Positions 26,194 through 36,392 of a stretch of DNA of 64,000 nt are shown one piece after another (positions within the stretch are counted from its first letter, which is position 1; every line of letters begins with the position of its first letter). The translations under genes and the position numbers were made by a program. Below the pieces are notes generated by a model. It saw only the letters and a program-made list of their open reading frames with translations, searched no databases and was not told the DNA's origin. Source of the stretch: Variovorax gracilis (GTDB lineage Bacteria > Pseudomonadota > Gammaproteobacteria > Burkholderiales > Burkholderiaceae_C); NCBI RefSeq assembly GCF_030317115.1, contig NZ_JASZYF010000006.1, positions 1-64,000 on the forward strand, in the 5' to 3' direction.

Positions 26194-26700
26194 ATGTTTC
26201 AGCACTCGTACCCCAAGCACGGCTGCGCCGCCTTCCAAGCCCTGACGGGCGATGGGCTCAATGCGGCGCGTCGGCGACATCGCCTGAGTGGCTTCACGCT
26301 CATCGAGGTGATGATCGTCGTCGTCATCATCGGCATCCTTGCGGCCGTTGCTCTCCCGGCGTACAGCGACTATGTCAAGCGTGGTCGCCTCACCGACGCA
26401 GTCGGCAAGCTGTCCGACATGCAGGCGAAGCTGGAGCAACTCTTCCAGGATCGGCGCTCTTACGCCGACGCGTGCGCTGCCGGTACCGTTGCCCCCCAGC
26501 CGGCCGACACTGACTACTTCGAGTTCCGCTGCCCTACCGCGACCGCCACGACGTACAAGGTCACCGCGACTGGCAAGGGCCAGATGGCCAACTTCGTCTA
26601 TTCGGTCACCCAGGACGGAACCAAGGCCTCCTCGGTTCCCACTGGCTGGGGCAGTGGCTCCACCACCTGCTGGGTCCTCAGCAAGGGCGGCTCGTGCTGA
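26194..26700 (+). CDS. pilE: Type IV minor pilin PilE-like (operon 1)
   Basis: 168 aa prepilin. A long 33-residue leader ends RHRLSG before [20 protein letters not shown] (Glu5 present), then [26 protein letters not shown]. The C-terminal Cys pair (TTCWV...GGSC) forms the disulfide loop. It heads operon 1 (pilE-fimT-pilV-pilW-pilX-pilY1). In frame, an earlier GTG/ATG at 26155 would lengthen the leader further. Minor pilins of this set prime pilus assembly and carry PilY1 to the tip. Confidence 0.85.
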   Translation: MFQHSYPKHGCAAFQALTGDGLNAARRRHRLSGFTLIEVMIVVVIIGILAAVALPAYSDYVKRGRLTDAVGKLSDMQAKLEQLFQDRRSYADACAAGTVAPQPADTDYFEFRCPTATATTYKVTATGKGQMANFVYSVTQDGTKASSVPTGWGSGSTTCWVLSKGGSC

Positions 26701-27272
26701 CCTCGAACGCCCAGCGCGGTTTCTCGCTGATCGAACTGGCGATCACCATCGTCGTCCTGGCGGTGCTGGTCTCGCTGGCCGCGCCTTCGATGTTCCAGTT
26801 CAACGCCAACTCCAAGATCCTCGGCGTCGCCGAACTGTTCGTGGCATCGGCGCAGAAGGCCCGGACGGAGGCCATCCGGCGCAACGAACCGGTCGAGCTC
26901 ATCTTGACCAATCAAACGGCCAGCGCATCCAGCGTCGACACCACCGGCCTCACGAACAGCGGACCCAATTGGCTGATTCGCACCGCGCCGTTGGCTACGG
27001 GCGCGGGCCACGCCTTCATCGACGGCAAGGCTGCGGCTGAAGGCGGCGGGAACAACCCGGTCGTGATCGCCGCCAATGCGAGCTCGGTGCAGTTCAACGC
27101 CCTGGGCGTACTGACAGGCGGCAATGCGGTGACCGTCGACTTCTCCCACACGGGCAGCGCATGTGAGCCCACCGGCAGCACCCGCTGCCTGCGAGTTGTC
27201 GTGAGTTCGGGCGGGCAAGCCCGGCTTTGCGATCCCGCCGTCACTGCCGCCGCCGACAACCGCAAGTGCTGA
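26694..27272 (+). CDS. fimT: GspH/FimT-family pseudopilin (operon 1)
   Basis: 192 aa from a GTG that overlaps the pilE stop by 7 nt. Leader MLTSNAQRG, cleaved before [20 protein letters not shown]. The GspH domain continues with [20 protein letters not shown]-terminal cysteines are conserved ([12 protein letters not shown]...CDPA...KC). Its homologue in operon 2 shares the layout. Confidence 0.88.
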   Translation: MLTSNAQRGFSLIELAITIVVLAVLVSLAAPSMFQFNANSKILGVAELFVASAQKARTEAIRRNEPVELILTNQTASASSVDTTGLTNSGPNWLIRTAPLATGAGHAFIDGKAAAEGGGNNPVVIAANASSVQFNALGVLTGGNAVTVDFSHTGSACEPTGSTRCLRVVVSSGGQARLCDPAVTAAADNRKC

Positions 27273-27274
27273 CC

Positions 27275-27796
27275 ATGCAGAGACCTACGCATCCCAGCCG
27301 CCAGGGCGGCATGTTCCTGATCGAAGCCCTGGTCGCGATCCTGCTGTTCGCTGTCGGCATCCTGGGCATGGTCGGCCTCAGCGCCTACGCCACCGCGGCG
27401 CAGTCCGACGCGGAGTACCGGACGCTGGCGGCCAGCCTCGCTGGGAAGATCGCCCAGGAGGCCTGGCTGAGTGTCGACCGGGTGACGGGCACCGACGTCG
27501 CCTCGCGCGCGAACTCGCTGCGCACGACGCTGGAGACTTTCAAGCACAACATCAGCGGTACGAACTGCAACTTCTCCGGCGGCGCTTCGGCCAATCCGGT
27601 CGTGACGACGTGGGCGACCCAGGCGACGACGACCAGCTCCTCGTGGTACTTGCCTGGCGCGACCTCGTCGATGCAGCAGATCCTGGTCGACGCCGATCCG
27701 GTGACGGGCTTCAACCGGCTCACGGTCACTGTCTGCTGGTCCGCGCCCTCCAACCCGGCCAAGCGCCAGCACGTCCTCGTGACGTACGTGAACTGA
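27275..27796 (+). CDS. pilV: Type IV pilus modification protein PilV (operon 1)
   Basis: 173 aa, 2 nt after fimT. The leader ends RQGG before MFLIEALVAILLFAVGILG (Glu at mature position 5), then GLSAYATAAQSDAEYRTLA and SLAGKIAQEAW. A minor pilin of the tip complex. Confidence 0.88.
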   Translation: MQRPTHPSRQGGMFLIEALVAILLFAVGILGMVGLSAYATAAQSDAEYRTLAASLAGKIAQEAWLSVDRVTGTDVASRANSLRTTLETFKHNISGTNCNFSGGASANPVVTTWATQATTTSSSWYLPGATSSMQQILVDADPVTGFNRLTVTVCWSAPSNPAKRQHVLVTYVN

Positions 27797-27800
27797 CGTC

Positions 27801-28955
27801 ATGAGTACCCTTCGCATTCCTCTCCGGCGCAGGCGGCAGCTGGGCATCTCGTTGATGGAGATGATGGTGGGCATCACCATCGGCCTCGTGTGCGTGCTGA
27901 TCATCGTGCAGCTGCTGTCCGTGTGGGAGGGCCGCAAGCGCACCACCTCGTCCGGCAACGACGCGCAGACCATCGGCACCATCGGTTCCTTTTCCCTCGA
28001 CCGGGACCTTCGGCTGGCCGGCTACGGGTTCGGCACGGCCCCATTCAGCATGATGGGTTGCTCGGTCGTCGCCTCCAACTCGTCGCTGACTGCGCCCAGC
28101 GTCAACTTTCCGCTGACCCCGGTGGACATCACCAAGGGCGCCACGGAAGACAAGCCGGACACCGTGCGTGTGCTGTATGGCAACTCGCCGTACTTCGTGG
28201 GCGCGCAACTCTTGAACAAGTCCACTGCCGAAAGCAAGACGCTGGAGAAGTCGCGCGACGGCTTTCTGGTGGGCGACAAGGTGGTCGTGGCGAGCGACAA
28301 GTCGGCCGACTGCCAATTGGTCGAGATCACGGGCCTGGCACTTTCCGATGCAGTCACCGTCGAGCACGAATCAGGCAAGACCTATACGACGGTGACCGGC
28401 ATTTCCAGGACGGCGTCGATGAATCCGGCCGGGGGCACGGGCACCACGTTCAGCACCGGCTCCATGTTCAACCTCGGGCAGGGACCGGCCCAGCAGATAT
28501 GGACGGTCGATACGGGCAGGCAAATGCTCACGCGATACAACCGGCTGGGGGAGGATCCCTCCAAGGCCGTCGACGTCGCCTCCGACGTGGTGACCCTCAA
28601 GGCCCAGTACGGCGTCGACAACAACGGCAACGGCATCGTCGAATCGACCGAGTGGGCCGATACCGTCGCTTTCGCCGACCGGGTCAAGGTCCGCGCAGTC
28701 CGGTTCGCGTTGCTCGTCCGCAGCCGTCAATTCGAGCGTCCCAACGGCACGACCCCGGTGACTGCCGCCGCCCCGACATGGGCCGACGGGGGCAAGGCCT
28801 TCGTGCTGAACAACGTGGACGGCACGACCGATTCCGGTAGCGGCGCCAGCGCCATCACTGGCGCGACCGCTTCCAACAACTGGCGCAACTACCGCTACCG
28901 CGTGTACGAGAACGTCGTGCCGCTTCGCAACATGATCTGGGGGACGGCGCCATGA
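27801..28955 (+). CDS. pilW: Type IV pilus assembly protein PilW (operon 1)
   Basis: 384 aa, 4 nt after pilV. Leader MSTLRIPLRRRRQLG, cleaved before ISLMEMMVGITIGLVCVLI (Glu5), then the PilW pattern RDLRLAGYGFG. The C-terminal end NWRNYRYRVYENVVPLRNMIW is shared with PilW of operon 2. The stop overlaps the pilX start (ATGA). Confidence 0.9.
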   Translation: MSTLRIPLRRRRQLGISLMEMMVGITIGLVCVLIIVQLLSVWEGRKRTTSSGNDAQTIGTIGSFSLDRDLRLAGYGFGTAPFSMMGCSVVASNSSLTAPSVNFPLTPVDITKGATEDKPDTVRVLYGNSPYFVGAQLLNKSTAESKTLEKSRDGFLVGDKVVVASDKSADCQLVEITGLALSDAVTVEHESGKTYTTVTGISRTASMNPAGGTGTTFSTGSMFNLGQGPAQQIWTVDTGRQMLTRYNRLGEDPSKAVDVASDVVTLKAQYGVDNNGNGIVESTEWADTVAFADRVKVRAVRFALLVRSRQFERPNGTTPVTAAAPTWADGGKAFVLNNVDGTTDSGSGASAITGATASNNWRNYRYRVYENVVPLRNMIWGTAP

Positions 28956-29542
28956 AGCCGAGCATTCGACAGCGCGCGTCTGCGCGACCTGCCTCGCAGC
29001 GCGGCGTCGTGCTGATCGTGGCCTTGGTGGTGCTGGTGGTGATGACGCTCGCCGGGCTGCTGATGTTCCGCTCCAGCCGGACCGGGGTCGAGGTGGCGGG
29101 CAACATCGGCTTCAAGCAGAACGCCACATCGCTCGGCGACCTGGGCGTCGAGACCGGACGGGCGTTCCTGATGGGCTTTGTGTCCGACGGCAATCCGCTG
29201 CTCGACGACATTCCGGCGAGCGGCTACTACGCCAGTTGGAACGAGGGCTTCAATCCCTTGAGCTACGACTGGGACGAGGCCTCCAAGGAAGCAATTGCGG
29301 ACGACGGCACCGGCAACCGGGTTCGCTATGTCATTCACCGCCTCTGCAAGGTCGTCGGCGCCACGACGGCGCCCGGGCAGCAATGCGCCATCCCCTCGAC
29401 GGGCTCCGGCGCGGCCGCGGACAAGGGCGGCAGCAATCCGGGCCTGGGCGCCGGAACGACCGGCCAGCCCTACTACCGCATCACGTCACGTGTCGACGGG
29501 CCACGCAGCACCGTGAGCTACGTACAAGTCATCATGTTTTGA
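28952..29542 (+). CDS. pilX: Type IV pilus assembly protein PilX (operon 1)
   Basis: 196 aa, start overlapping pilW. Leader ending SQRG, then VVLIVALVVLVVMTLAGLLM; as usual for PilX there is no Glu5. The PilX_N pattern continues with VEVAGNIGFKQNATSLGD. A minor pilin that bridges to PilY1, encoded 11 nt downstream. Confidence 0.88.
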   Translation: MKPSIRQRASARPASQRGVVLIVALVVLVVMTLAGLLMFRSSRTGVEVAGNIGFKQNATSLGDLGVETGRAFLMGFVSDGNPLLDDIPASGYYASWNEGFNPLSYDWDEASKEAIADDGTGNRVRYVIHRLCKVVGATTAPGQQCAIPSTGSGAAADKGGSNPGLGAGTTGQPYYRITSRVDGPRSTVSYVQVIMF

Positions 29543-29553
29543 GGGGGAAGAAC

Positions 29554-32500
29554 GTGTTCAATTTCAACCGACCCGTTTTTGCGGCCGTGGCGCTGCTGCT
29601 GGGCCTTGGAGGCATCGTTCTTCAGCAGGCCGCCGCAGGCCCCATCGACATCAGCAACACGCCGGTGGCCTCCACGGGCATTGCAGCCCCCAAGCCCAAC
29701 GTGATGCTGCTGATGGACACCTCCAAGTCCATGGCCTTCACGCACATGCCCGATGAACTGGAGGACACCCAGAACTACCAGCAGTCCATCGGCTATCGCA
29801 GTGCGCAGTGCAATCCGCTCTACTACGACCCCACCAGGACGTACACCATCCCGAAGAACGCGGCACAGTTGCCGCTGCCGACGCCCAGTTTCCAGGCGGC
29901 GCGCTACAGCTACTACTCTTCGTCCGACACCAGCCTGGTCGATCTCTCGACGAGTTTCCGTGCCTACGACCGGAACACGCTGGCCGTCGCGATCGCGAAC
30001 ACGCGGGAAGATACCGCGCAGCCCGCCTACTACTACGTCTACACCGGCGCCGGAACGCTGAGCTACGCCAGTGCGCCTTGCACCGACAAGGAGTCCGTCG
30101 TTTTTGCCGGTGCCGACTTCACGCAGACCGTCAGCCGGAACACGACCTACACCAACGCATCGGGGACTTCTGTCACGGGAACCTGGAAGCGCGTTCGGGT
30201 GGGCTCGACTTCCAGCCCGAGCGGCGCCGATGAGACTGCCAACTTCGCGATCTGGTACACGTACTACCGCACCCGCATGGCGATGGTGAAGAGCAGCGTC
30301 AGCACTGCGTTCGCACCCATCACCGACAAGTTCCGGATCGGCTTCGTCAGCATGAATCCGCTCAACGACTCGACCGTCGCGAACAGCGGTGTCGCGACGG
30401 GCAAATACCTTGCGATCGACGATTTCACCGACGGCCAGAAGACGGCGTGGTACAGCAAGATCTATTCGCAGGAACCCAATGGTTCCTCTCCGGCGCGTGA
30501 GGGCCTCGCGCGTGTGGGGCGCCACTATGCGGGCAGGTCCGACGGCATCAATACGAGCATGAGCCCGGACCCCGTGCAGTACAGCTGCCAGCAGAACTTC
30601 ACGATCATGACCACGGACGGGTACTGGAACACGGCCCAGGAGACGGTCGGACCGGTCATGCTGGACGGCACCACCAAGGTGGGCAACCAGGATGGCTCAC
30701 TCACGCCGAAACTGTCCCTGGACAATACCGATCCGACCCTGTATTCGCACCGCCCCATCTGGGACGGCACGACATCGGGCAAGCGGACCGACACGAACCG
30801 CTTCGAGCAGAAGCGCTATGCGCCTTGCGAAAGCGGCGAGTTCTACAAGACGACCTCGATCATCCGCATGTCGACCTCGCAGACCCTGCAGCGGACGCAG
30901 GCGCTGACGATGAGCACCAGCCAGATCTCGATGTCGACGCGGCAGACGACCAGCTCGACCAGCCAGGAACAGAAGACGACCGCATCGGCCACGCGGCAGA
31001 CCCTGCAAGCCCTGGCCAGCACGCAGCAAACCACCCGGTCGACGCGCCAGGAATTCAAACGCACGGTCTTCTACGTGCAGGGAACCAGCACCGTCACCCG
31101 AAGCACGAGGCAGGTCCTTCAGACGACCGCCTACACCGAGAAGCGGCAGACGACGCGACAGGCGCAGACGACGCAGATCACCCGGACGGTGAGCCGCCAG
31201 CTGCAAAGCACGAGCCAGCTCCAGAGAACCACGCTTCAGTACAAGGTCAGCACGAGCCAGAACCTGAAGACCGACACGACTTACTACCGTTCGACGACCA
31301 CGACTTCGCAGGCGACGTCCCAGATTCGGCAGACCACGACGCGCCAGTTCCAGAGGACGAGCCAGCTCGTACGCTACGACGGCGCCACGGAGCAGGCCAC
31401 GCCCGCCGCAAGTTGCACGCAGAGCGGCAACATCAGTTGCCTCACGCTCGTCACCGGCCCGACCGCCGTGGCGAGCTGCACGCCCCAATCCGCAAGCGCC
31501 GGCAACAACTACCTGGCGGTGACCTGTGACACGCCGACCGTGGTCGGTCCGACCCCCGTGCAGTCGTGCACGCCCGCTTCGGCCTCGTCTTCCAACAACT
31601 TCACGTCGACCACCTGCGCCACGCAGACCACAGGCCCGACGGTGGTCGTTGCCTCCAGCTGCAGCGCGGCCAGCGCCAGTTCCAGCAACAACTGGACCCA
31701 AACGACGTGCACGCCCACAACGACGGCCGAGACCCAGGTTGCCTCCTGCTCGGCGGGCACGAGCGGCACCACGACGACCAACTGCCGCGCAGTGGTTCTG
31801 AGCTCGGACGTCCCCGTCCAGACCTGCAGTGCGGGCACGAGCGGCACGACCGCAACGACCTGCCGCACGGCGACCACCGGCCCGACGGCCATTGCCTCGT
31901 GCGCGAATGTCACGGCTTCCTCGGGAAACAGCTGGACCACGACCACCTGCACCTCGACCTCCAACGGACCCACGGGCGTGCAGACCTGCACGGCCGCTTC
32001 CCCCACTTCCGCAAACAGCTTCACGCAGACGACCTGCAACACCGCCACCACGGGGCCGACCCAGGTGGCCTCGTGCGCGGCATCTGCGGCAGCCAGCGGC
32101 AATAGCTGGAAGGCGACGACCTGCGCGGCGGATTCGTCCGTCGCCTCGACAGGTTTCGTCCAGAGTTGCACATCCCAGACTCCAGCGACAGGCAACAGCT
32201 TCGTCAAGATCGACTGCACGTCGAACGTTTCGTCCTGGACGAACAATGCTTCGTGCACGACCACCGCGGCAAGCTCCACCAACAACTACGTCTCGACGGC
32301 CTGCCGGGATTTTGAGACCCTTGCAGCCACGCCCGTCCAGCCAACGGCCTGCACGGCCGGCACCTCCAATGGCGTCACGACCACCTGCACTCCGGTGACG
32401 CTGACGGACGTTCCTGTCGCTTCCTGCACCGCAAGTACCACTAGCACGGGCACGGTGACTTGCCGGACGGTTGCGACCGGGCCCACGGCTGTTGCGTCCT

Positions 32501-35500
32501 GCACGCCAGCGTCGGCGACTGCCGCGAACAGCTGGGTCGAGACGACCTGCAATACGACGAACACGACCATCGGCAACGTGCAGAACTGCACGCCGGTTGC
32601 AGCGGGCCCGGGCAACGGAAACGTGGCGACGACCTGCAACACGAGCGACATCACGCTCGCCGTGCAGCCTGGCACCTGCGTCGCGCAGACAGGCTCCGCG
32701 GCCAACAACTGGGTGACCGTCACGTGTCCGGCCGCGCAGACGACGGGACCGACCCCCGTGCCGCTCAACAGCTGCACGACGACGGCGCCTACGGCGGGCA
32801 ATAGCTGGGTCGCGACCACCTGCACGACGACGGGTCCGACGACTCCCGCACCGGTTGCCAGTTGCACGTCGGGCACCAATCCCACCACCTACGTCGTGAC
32901 GGCCTGCACAAACGCCAACAGCGCAGTCCAGAGCGTCGCCCCCGGCTCCTGCACGAATGTTGCAGCATCGGCCGGCAACCAGTGGACGCAAACGGTTTGC
33001 ACGGGCACGAGCAACACGGTGAACGTGGCCGCCGGCACCTGCACGCCCAGCGCGCCCGGCGTCCTGCCCGTGGTCACCTGCAACACCGTGACCACCGGAC
33101 CGACCTTCGTTGCCGACGGCTCGTGCTCGGCCGGCACCGACAACAACTTCCTGACGACCACCTGCAACACGACCCGGACGGGCCCGACGCTTGTGGGCGC
33201 CTGCACGCCGAGCACCGACGCGAACTTCAAGGTGACGCGTTGCTCCACTGCGACGACCGGCCCCACGCAACTGGCGCTCGGCACGACTTGCAGGAGCGAA
33301 GCCGCCAGCGCTTCCAACAACTGGATGACGACCGTCTGCAGCCCGTCCGATGACACCGTCGGGGTGGCGGCCGGTACCTGCACGCCGAGTGCACCCGGCG
33401 TCCTGCCGGTAATCACTTGCAGCGTGAGCACGACCGGCCCGACACCGGCTGCGGCGTGCACGCAAGGCACCAGCGGCAACTTCCTCGAAACGAGTTGCGC
33501 GATCACCACCACGCCGCCGGAGCGCACCACGAACTGCACCCCGGTGGCCCCGTCGGCCGCCAATGGATTCCAGTCCACGGCTTGCGAGGCGATTCCTGGC
33601 ACCAAGGTGCAGATCAAGACGCAGACCACGACGACCACCTCGACGGTGAGCGGGCCGAATGTCGTCCCGGGTACCGAAGTTGCCGGACCTGTGGTCGAAA
33701 CCCCGTGGACGGACGTCGCCGGCGGCATCTGCTATGCGAACGGCGCGACCTTGCCGACGATCGACGCGTCGACAGACTGGAAGCAATCGACGACCGACAT
33801 GCCTTCGGGATGCAGCAAGTGGCCTTGCACGGGAGAGGTCAACACCAGCTCTGCCATCGCGGGAAGCCTGAATTCGCTGGCCGACGTTGCGCAGTACTAC
33901 TACGTCACCGACCTGCGGCCAGACGCGGCGGGAACCCCCAACAAGTCGAGGAACGACGTGCCCAAGCTCGGCTCCGGCATCGAGGACGACCGCGCTCCGT
34001 GGCAGCACATGACGACCTTCGTTCTGGGCCTGGGTGTGTCGGGCACGCTCAAGTTCCAGTCGGACTACAAGAGCGCCTTGAGCGGCGACTTCAGCAAGAT
34101 CCGCAGCTACGAGAACACGCCTGCGCTGAACTGGCCCATCTGGCCCACCAGCGAACCGATGCCGTCTTCGCTCGCCTACAACGATGGCCGGTCCATCGAC
34201 GACTTCTGGCACACGGCAGTCAACGGGCGTGGCAAGTTCTTCGCCGCGAACGATCCGGAAGCCGTCGTGAGCGGGTTGAAGGAAGCGCTGGCCGGCATCG
34301 CCGCGCAGGCCGGTGCGGGCGCAGGTGCATCGACCTCGACCCTCAACCCCGTGGCTGGCGACAACACCGCCTTCACGGGCAGCTACACCAGCTCCGAGTG
34401 GACAGGCGACCTGAAGGCCGAAGACATCAACCTGACGACCGGCAACCTGTCGGGCACGGTGAAGTGGACGGCTCGAAGTCTCCTTGACCTGACGGTGGGC
34501 CAGTCTTGCGACAACCGCAAGATCTACGTGCGCGATCCTGCGGGTGCCTCGCTGGTCGACTTCACCTGGAACACCAGCGCGTGCAATACCGCCGGCAATC
34601 CCGCGGGAAGCACCAGCTCGAATCTGCCGAGCGCGCTCCGGAGCTACTTCACCGACGCGAGCGTGATCGGCAACGCCTCGACCGGCCTCAGCCAGTATTC
34701 CCTGATGAGCAGTAGCCAGCGCACGGCCGCCGTCGGACAAAACCTGGTCAACTTCATTCGCGGCCAGACGCTGTACCAAGGATTCGTGGCCAACGATGAC
34801 GCCAAGCTCTACCGTACGCGGACGCACGCACTGGGCGACATCGTGAGCTCGCAGCCGACCTACGTGAAGGCGCCAAGCCTGAGCTACCAGGACACCGGCT
34901 ACGCCGAGTTCAAGGCTGCCAATGTCGACCGCACGCCGATGATCTATGTCGGAGCCAACGACGGCATGCTCCATGCCTTCTATGCGCCGAACAAGTCGAC
35001 GGACGCGAACTACGCCAAGGCGGGCCAGGAGGCATGGGCCTACATCCCGACGGCCGTGATCCCGAATCTGTACAAGCTCGCTGACGCCAACTACGCGGAG
35101 AAGCACACGTTCTTCGTCGATGGGACGGCGACCTCGGGTGATGTCTACGACGCGGGCGCGTCGAAGTGGCGGTCGATCATCGTCGGTGGGCTGGGCGCAG
35201 GCGGCAAGGGCTACTACGCCCTCGACGTGACGAACCCCACGTCGCCGAAGTCCCTGTGGGAGTTCAACTTCGCGGCCGGATGCTCGACCAATCCCGTCGG
35301 CGCCACCTCCGACTGCAATGTCGGTCTGTCCTTCGGCCGGCCGGTCATCACCAAGCTGAAGAACGGCAAATGGGTGGTGATGGTCACCTCGGGCTACAAC
35401 AACATCTCGGGTTCCGGCGCCGATGGCAAGGGCTACCTGTATGTGCTGGACGCCTCGTCCGGCGCGGTGATCTCGCGCATCAGCACCAATGCGGGCGACG

Positions 35501-36330
35501 TGAGCACGCCAAGCGGCCTGAGAGAACTGAACTTCTTCGTGGACAACATCGCCTACGACAACACCGCGCTGCGCGTCTACGGGACCGACATCCTCGGCAA
35601 TGTCTGGCGCTTCGACATCAACGACATCATTGCGCCCGCCGGCATGGAGGCCACGCTGATCGGAACGGCCAGGGATGCGAGCAATCGCGCTCAGCCTATC
35701 ACCACGCGTCCCGCACTGGCGGAGGTCAGAGGCAACACCATCGTGCTCGTCGCGACGGGCCGGCTGCTCGCCACGAGCGATCTGTCGGACACCAGCGTCC
35801 AGACCGTCTATGCGATCAAGGATCCCATGTCGGCCACTTCGCCTTCGTACACCGACCTCCGTGCCTCCCTGTCCAGGATGCAGATGACCCAGACGGGCTC
35901 GGGCGCGACGGCGACGCGTACCACCGGCTGCTACGGCGCGACGGCCACCGATTGCGCGAGCGACAACGGCTGGTACATCGACCTTCCGGACGGCGGCGAG
36001 CGTGTCAACATCGACCCGCAGATCGTGCGCGGCACGCTCGTGTTCGCGAGCAACGTCCCGAGCGACACCATGTGTCTTGCGGGCGGCTACAGCTGGCTGA
36101 ACTACTTGAGCCTGGTCAGCGGGAAACCCGTCGCGACCAGCCCGAATGGCGTTGCATCAGTGCCCTTCTTCTCGGATTCCCTGGTGGTCGGCATGGGCCT
36201 GATCGGAATCGGCGACAAGATCAAGGCGCTGGGGCGCAGCCAGTCGGGCGAGATCGAATCGAAGGAAGTTCCTCCGGACGCCCCGCCGCCGATCGGCAAG
36301 CGCATCAGCTGGCGCGAAATCACTCAATAG
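29554..36330 (+). CDS. pilY1: Giant PilY1 tip adhesin/pilus biogenesis factor (operon 1)
   Basis: About 2258 aa from a GTG preceded by GAGGGGGAAG. Signal peptide to about residue 28, then a von Willebrand A-like segment starting NVMLLMDTSKSM (MIDAS DTSKS). Residues about 430-615 are Thr/Ser/Gln/Arg-rich with TRQT/TSQ units; residues about 615-1350 are some 26 tandem units with two Cys each. The C-terminal half is the conserved PilY1 beta-propeller (ALGDIVSSQPTYV, VGANDGMLHAFYAP, VMVTSGYNNIS) ending KRISWREITQ. The PilY1 in operon 2 is 1301 aa and lacks the two inserts. PilY1 is exported, helps extrude pili and binds host or surfaces; the Cys-rich stalk would extend it. Confidence 0.92.
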   Translation: MFNFNRPVFAAVALLLGLGGIVLQQAAAGPIDISNTPVASTGIAAPKPNVMLLMDTSKSMAFTHMPDELEDTQNYQQSIGYRSAQCNPLYYDPTRTYTIPKNAAQLPLPTPSFQAARYSYYSSSDTSLVDLSTSFRAYDRNTLAVAIANTREDTAQPAYYYVYTGAGTLSYASAPCTDKESVVFAGADFTQTVSRNTTYTNASGTSVTGTWKRVRVGSTSSPSGADETANFAIWYTYYRTRMAMVKSSVSTAFAPITDKFRIGFVSMNPLNDSTVANSGVATGKYLAIDDFTDGQKTAWYSKIYSQEPNGSSPAREGLARVGRHYAGRSDGINTSMSPDPVQYSCQQNFTIMTTDGYWNTAQETVGPVMLDGTTKVGNQDGSLTPKLSLDNTDPTLYSHRPIWDGTTSGKRTDTNRFEQKRYAPCESGEFYKTTSIIRMSTSQTLQRTQALTMSTSQISMSTRQTTSSTSQEQKTTASATRQTLQALASTQQTTRSTRQEFKRTVFYVQGTSTVTRSTRQVLQTTAYTEKRQTTRQAQTTQITRTVSRQLQSTSQLQRTTLQYKVSTSQNLKTDTTYYRSTTTTSQATSQIRQTTTRQFQRTSQLVRYDGATEQATPAASCTQSGNISCLTLVTGPTAVASCTPQSASAGNNYLAVTCDTPTVVGPTPVQSCTPASASSSNNFTSTTCATQTTGPTVVVASSCSAASASSSNNWTQTTCTPTTTAETQVASCSAGTSGTTTTNCRAVVLSSDVPVQTCSAGTSGTTATTCRTATTGPTAIASCANVTASSGNSWTTTTCTSTSNGPTGVQTCTAASPTSANSFTQTTCNTATTGPTQVASCAASAAASGNSWKATTCAADSSVASTGFVQSCTSQTPATGNSFVKIDCTSNVSSWTNNASCTTTAASSTNNYVSTACRDFETLAATPVQPTACTAGTSNGVTTTCTPVTLTDVPVASCTASTTSTGTVTCRTVATGPTAVASCTPASATAANSWVETTCNTTNTTIGNVQNCTPVAAGPGNGNVATTCNTSDITLAVQPGTCVAQTGSAANNWVTVTCPAAQTTGPTPVPLNSCTTTAPTAGNSWVATTCTTTGPTTPAPVASCTSGTNPTTYVVTACTNANSAVQSVAPGSCTNVAASAGNQWTQTVCTGTSNTVNVAAGTCTPSAPGVLPVVTCNTVTTGPTFVADGSCSAGTDNNFLTTTCNTTRTGPTLVGACTPSTDANFKVTRCSTATTGPTQLALGTTCRSEAASASNNWMTTVCSPSDDTVGVAAGTCTPSAPGVLPVITCSVSTTGPTPAAACTQGTSGNFLETSCAITTTPPERTTNCTPVAPSAANGFQSTACEAIPGTKVQIKTQTTTTTSTVSGPNVVPGTEVAGPVVETPWTDVAGGICYANGATLPTIDASTDWKQSTTDMPSGCSKWPCTGEVNTSSAIAGSLNSLADVAQYYYVTDLRPDAAGTPNKSRNDVPKLGSGIEDDRAPWQHMTTFVLGLGVSGTLKFQSDYKSALSGDFSKIRSYENTPALNWPIWPTSEPMPSSLAYNDGRSIDDFWHTAVNGRGKFFAANDPEAVVSGLKEALAGIAAQAGAGAGASTSTLNPVAGDNTAFTGSYTSSEWTGDLKAEDINLTTGNLSGTVKWTARSLLDLTVGQSCDNRKIYVRDPAGASLVDFTWNTSACNTAGNPAGSTSSNLPSALRSYFTDASVIGNASTGLSQYSLMSSSQRTAAVGQNLVNFIRGQTLYQGFVANDDAKLYRTRTHALGDIVSSQPTYVKAPSLSYQDTGYAEFKAANVDRTPMIYVGANDGMLHAFYAPNKSTDANYAKAGQEAWAYIPTAVIPNLYKLADANYAEKHTFFVDGTATSGDVYDAGASKWRSIIVGGLGAGGKGYYALDVTNPTSPKSLWEFNFAAGCSTNPVGATSDCNVGLSFGRPVITKLKNGKWVVMVTSGYNNISGSGADGKGYLYVLDASSGAVISRISTNAGDVSTPSGLRELNFFVDNIAYDNTALRVYGTDILGNVWRFDINDIIAPAGMEATLIGTARDASNRAQPITTRPALAEVRGNTIVLVATGRLLATSDLSDTSVQTVYAIKDPMSATSPSYTDLRASLSRMQMTQTGSGATATRTTGCYGATATDCASDNGWYIDLPDGGERVNIDPQIVRGTLVFASNVPSDTMCLAGGYSWLNYLSLVSGKPVATSPNGVASVPFFSDSLVVGMGLIGIGDKIKALGRSQSGEIESKEVPPDAPPPIGKRISWREITQ
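30837..31395 (+). repeat. Thr/Ser/Gln/Arg-rich repeat tract inside pilY1
   Basis: About 185 residues built from short degenerate units such as STRQT, RTSQL and STSQ, with a spacing near 7-12 residues and almost no other residue types. It precedes the two-cysteine repeat array and could be an extended, possibly glycosylated spacer. Confidence 0.75.
31400..33600 (+). repeat. Tandem two-cysteine repeat array inside pilY1 (about 26 units)
   Basis: Units of 25-33 residues follow the pattern SCTPxSASxxNNWxxTTC, then about eight residues including TTGPTxV. Each unit has two Cys 13-18 residues apart, so about 52 cysteines in 730 residues. Variation between units is high and the DNA has diverged, so the array is old and is not a recent slippage product. 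Disulfide-stapled beta structure is the likely form. Confidence 0.85.
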
Positions 36331-36342
36331 GCGGCGATAGGC

Positions 36343-36370
36343 GGCAAAGGCAAGGCAACTTGCCTTTGCC
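36343..36370 (+). terminator. Strong hairpin after pilY1 (operon 1)
   Basis: GGCAAAGGCAAG-GCAA-CTTGCCTTTGCC, a perfect 12-bp stem with a GNRA-type loop, 12 nt after the pilY1 stop and 22 nt before the TonB-like start. There is no T-run, so it may stabilise the 3' end of the long mRNA or damp read-through rather than terminate. Confidence 0.6.
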
Positions 36371-36392
36371 CGCTCCATGGTGTCTCGATGAA

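Noticed and set aside
31400..33600. CRISPR-like periodic array
   Set aside because: Period and sequence vary, there are no identical repeats with unique spacers, and the stretch is coding throughout.
30697..35106. 1469-codon open frame antisense to pilY1
   Set aside because: Arg/Gly/Ala-rich translation with no domains; it mirrors the repeated codon use of pilY1 and is a shadow.
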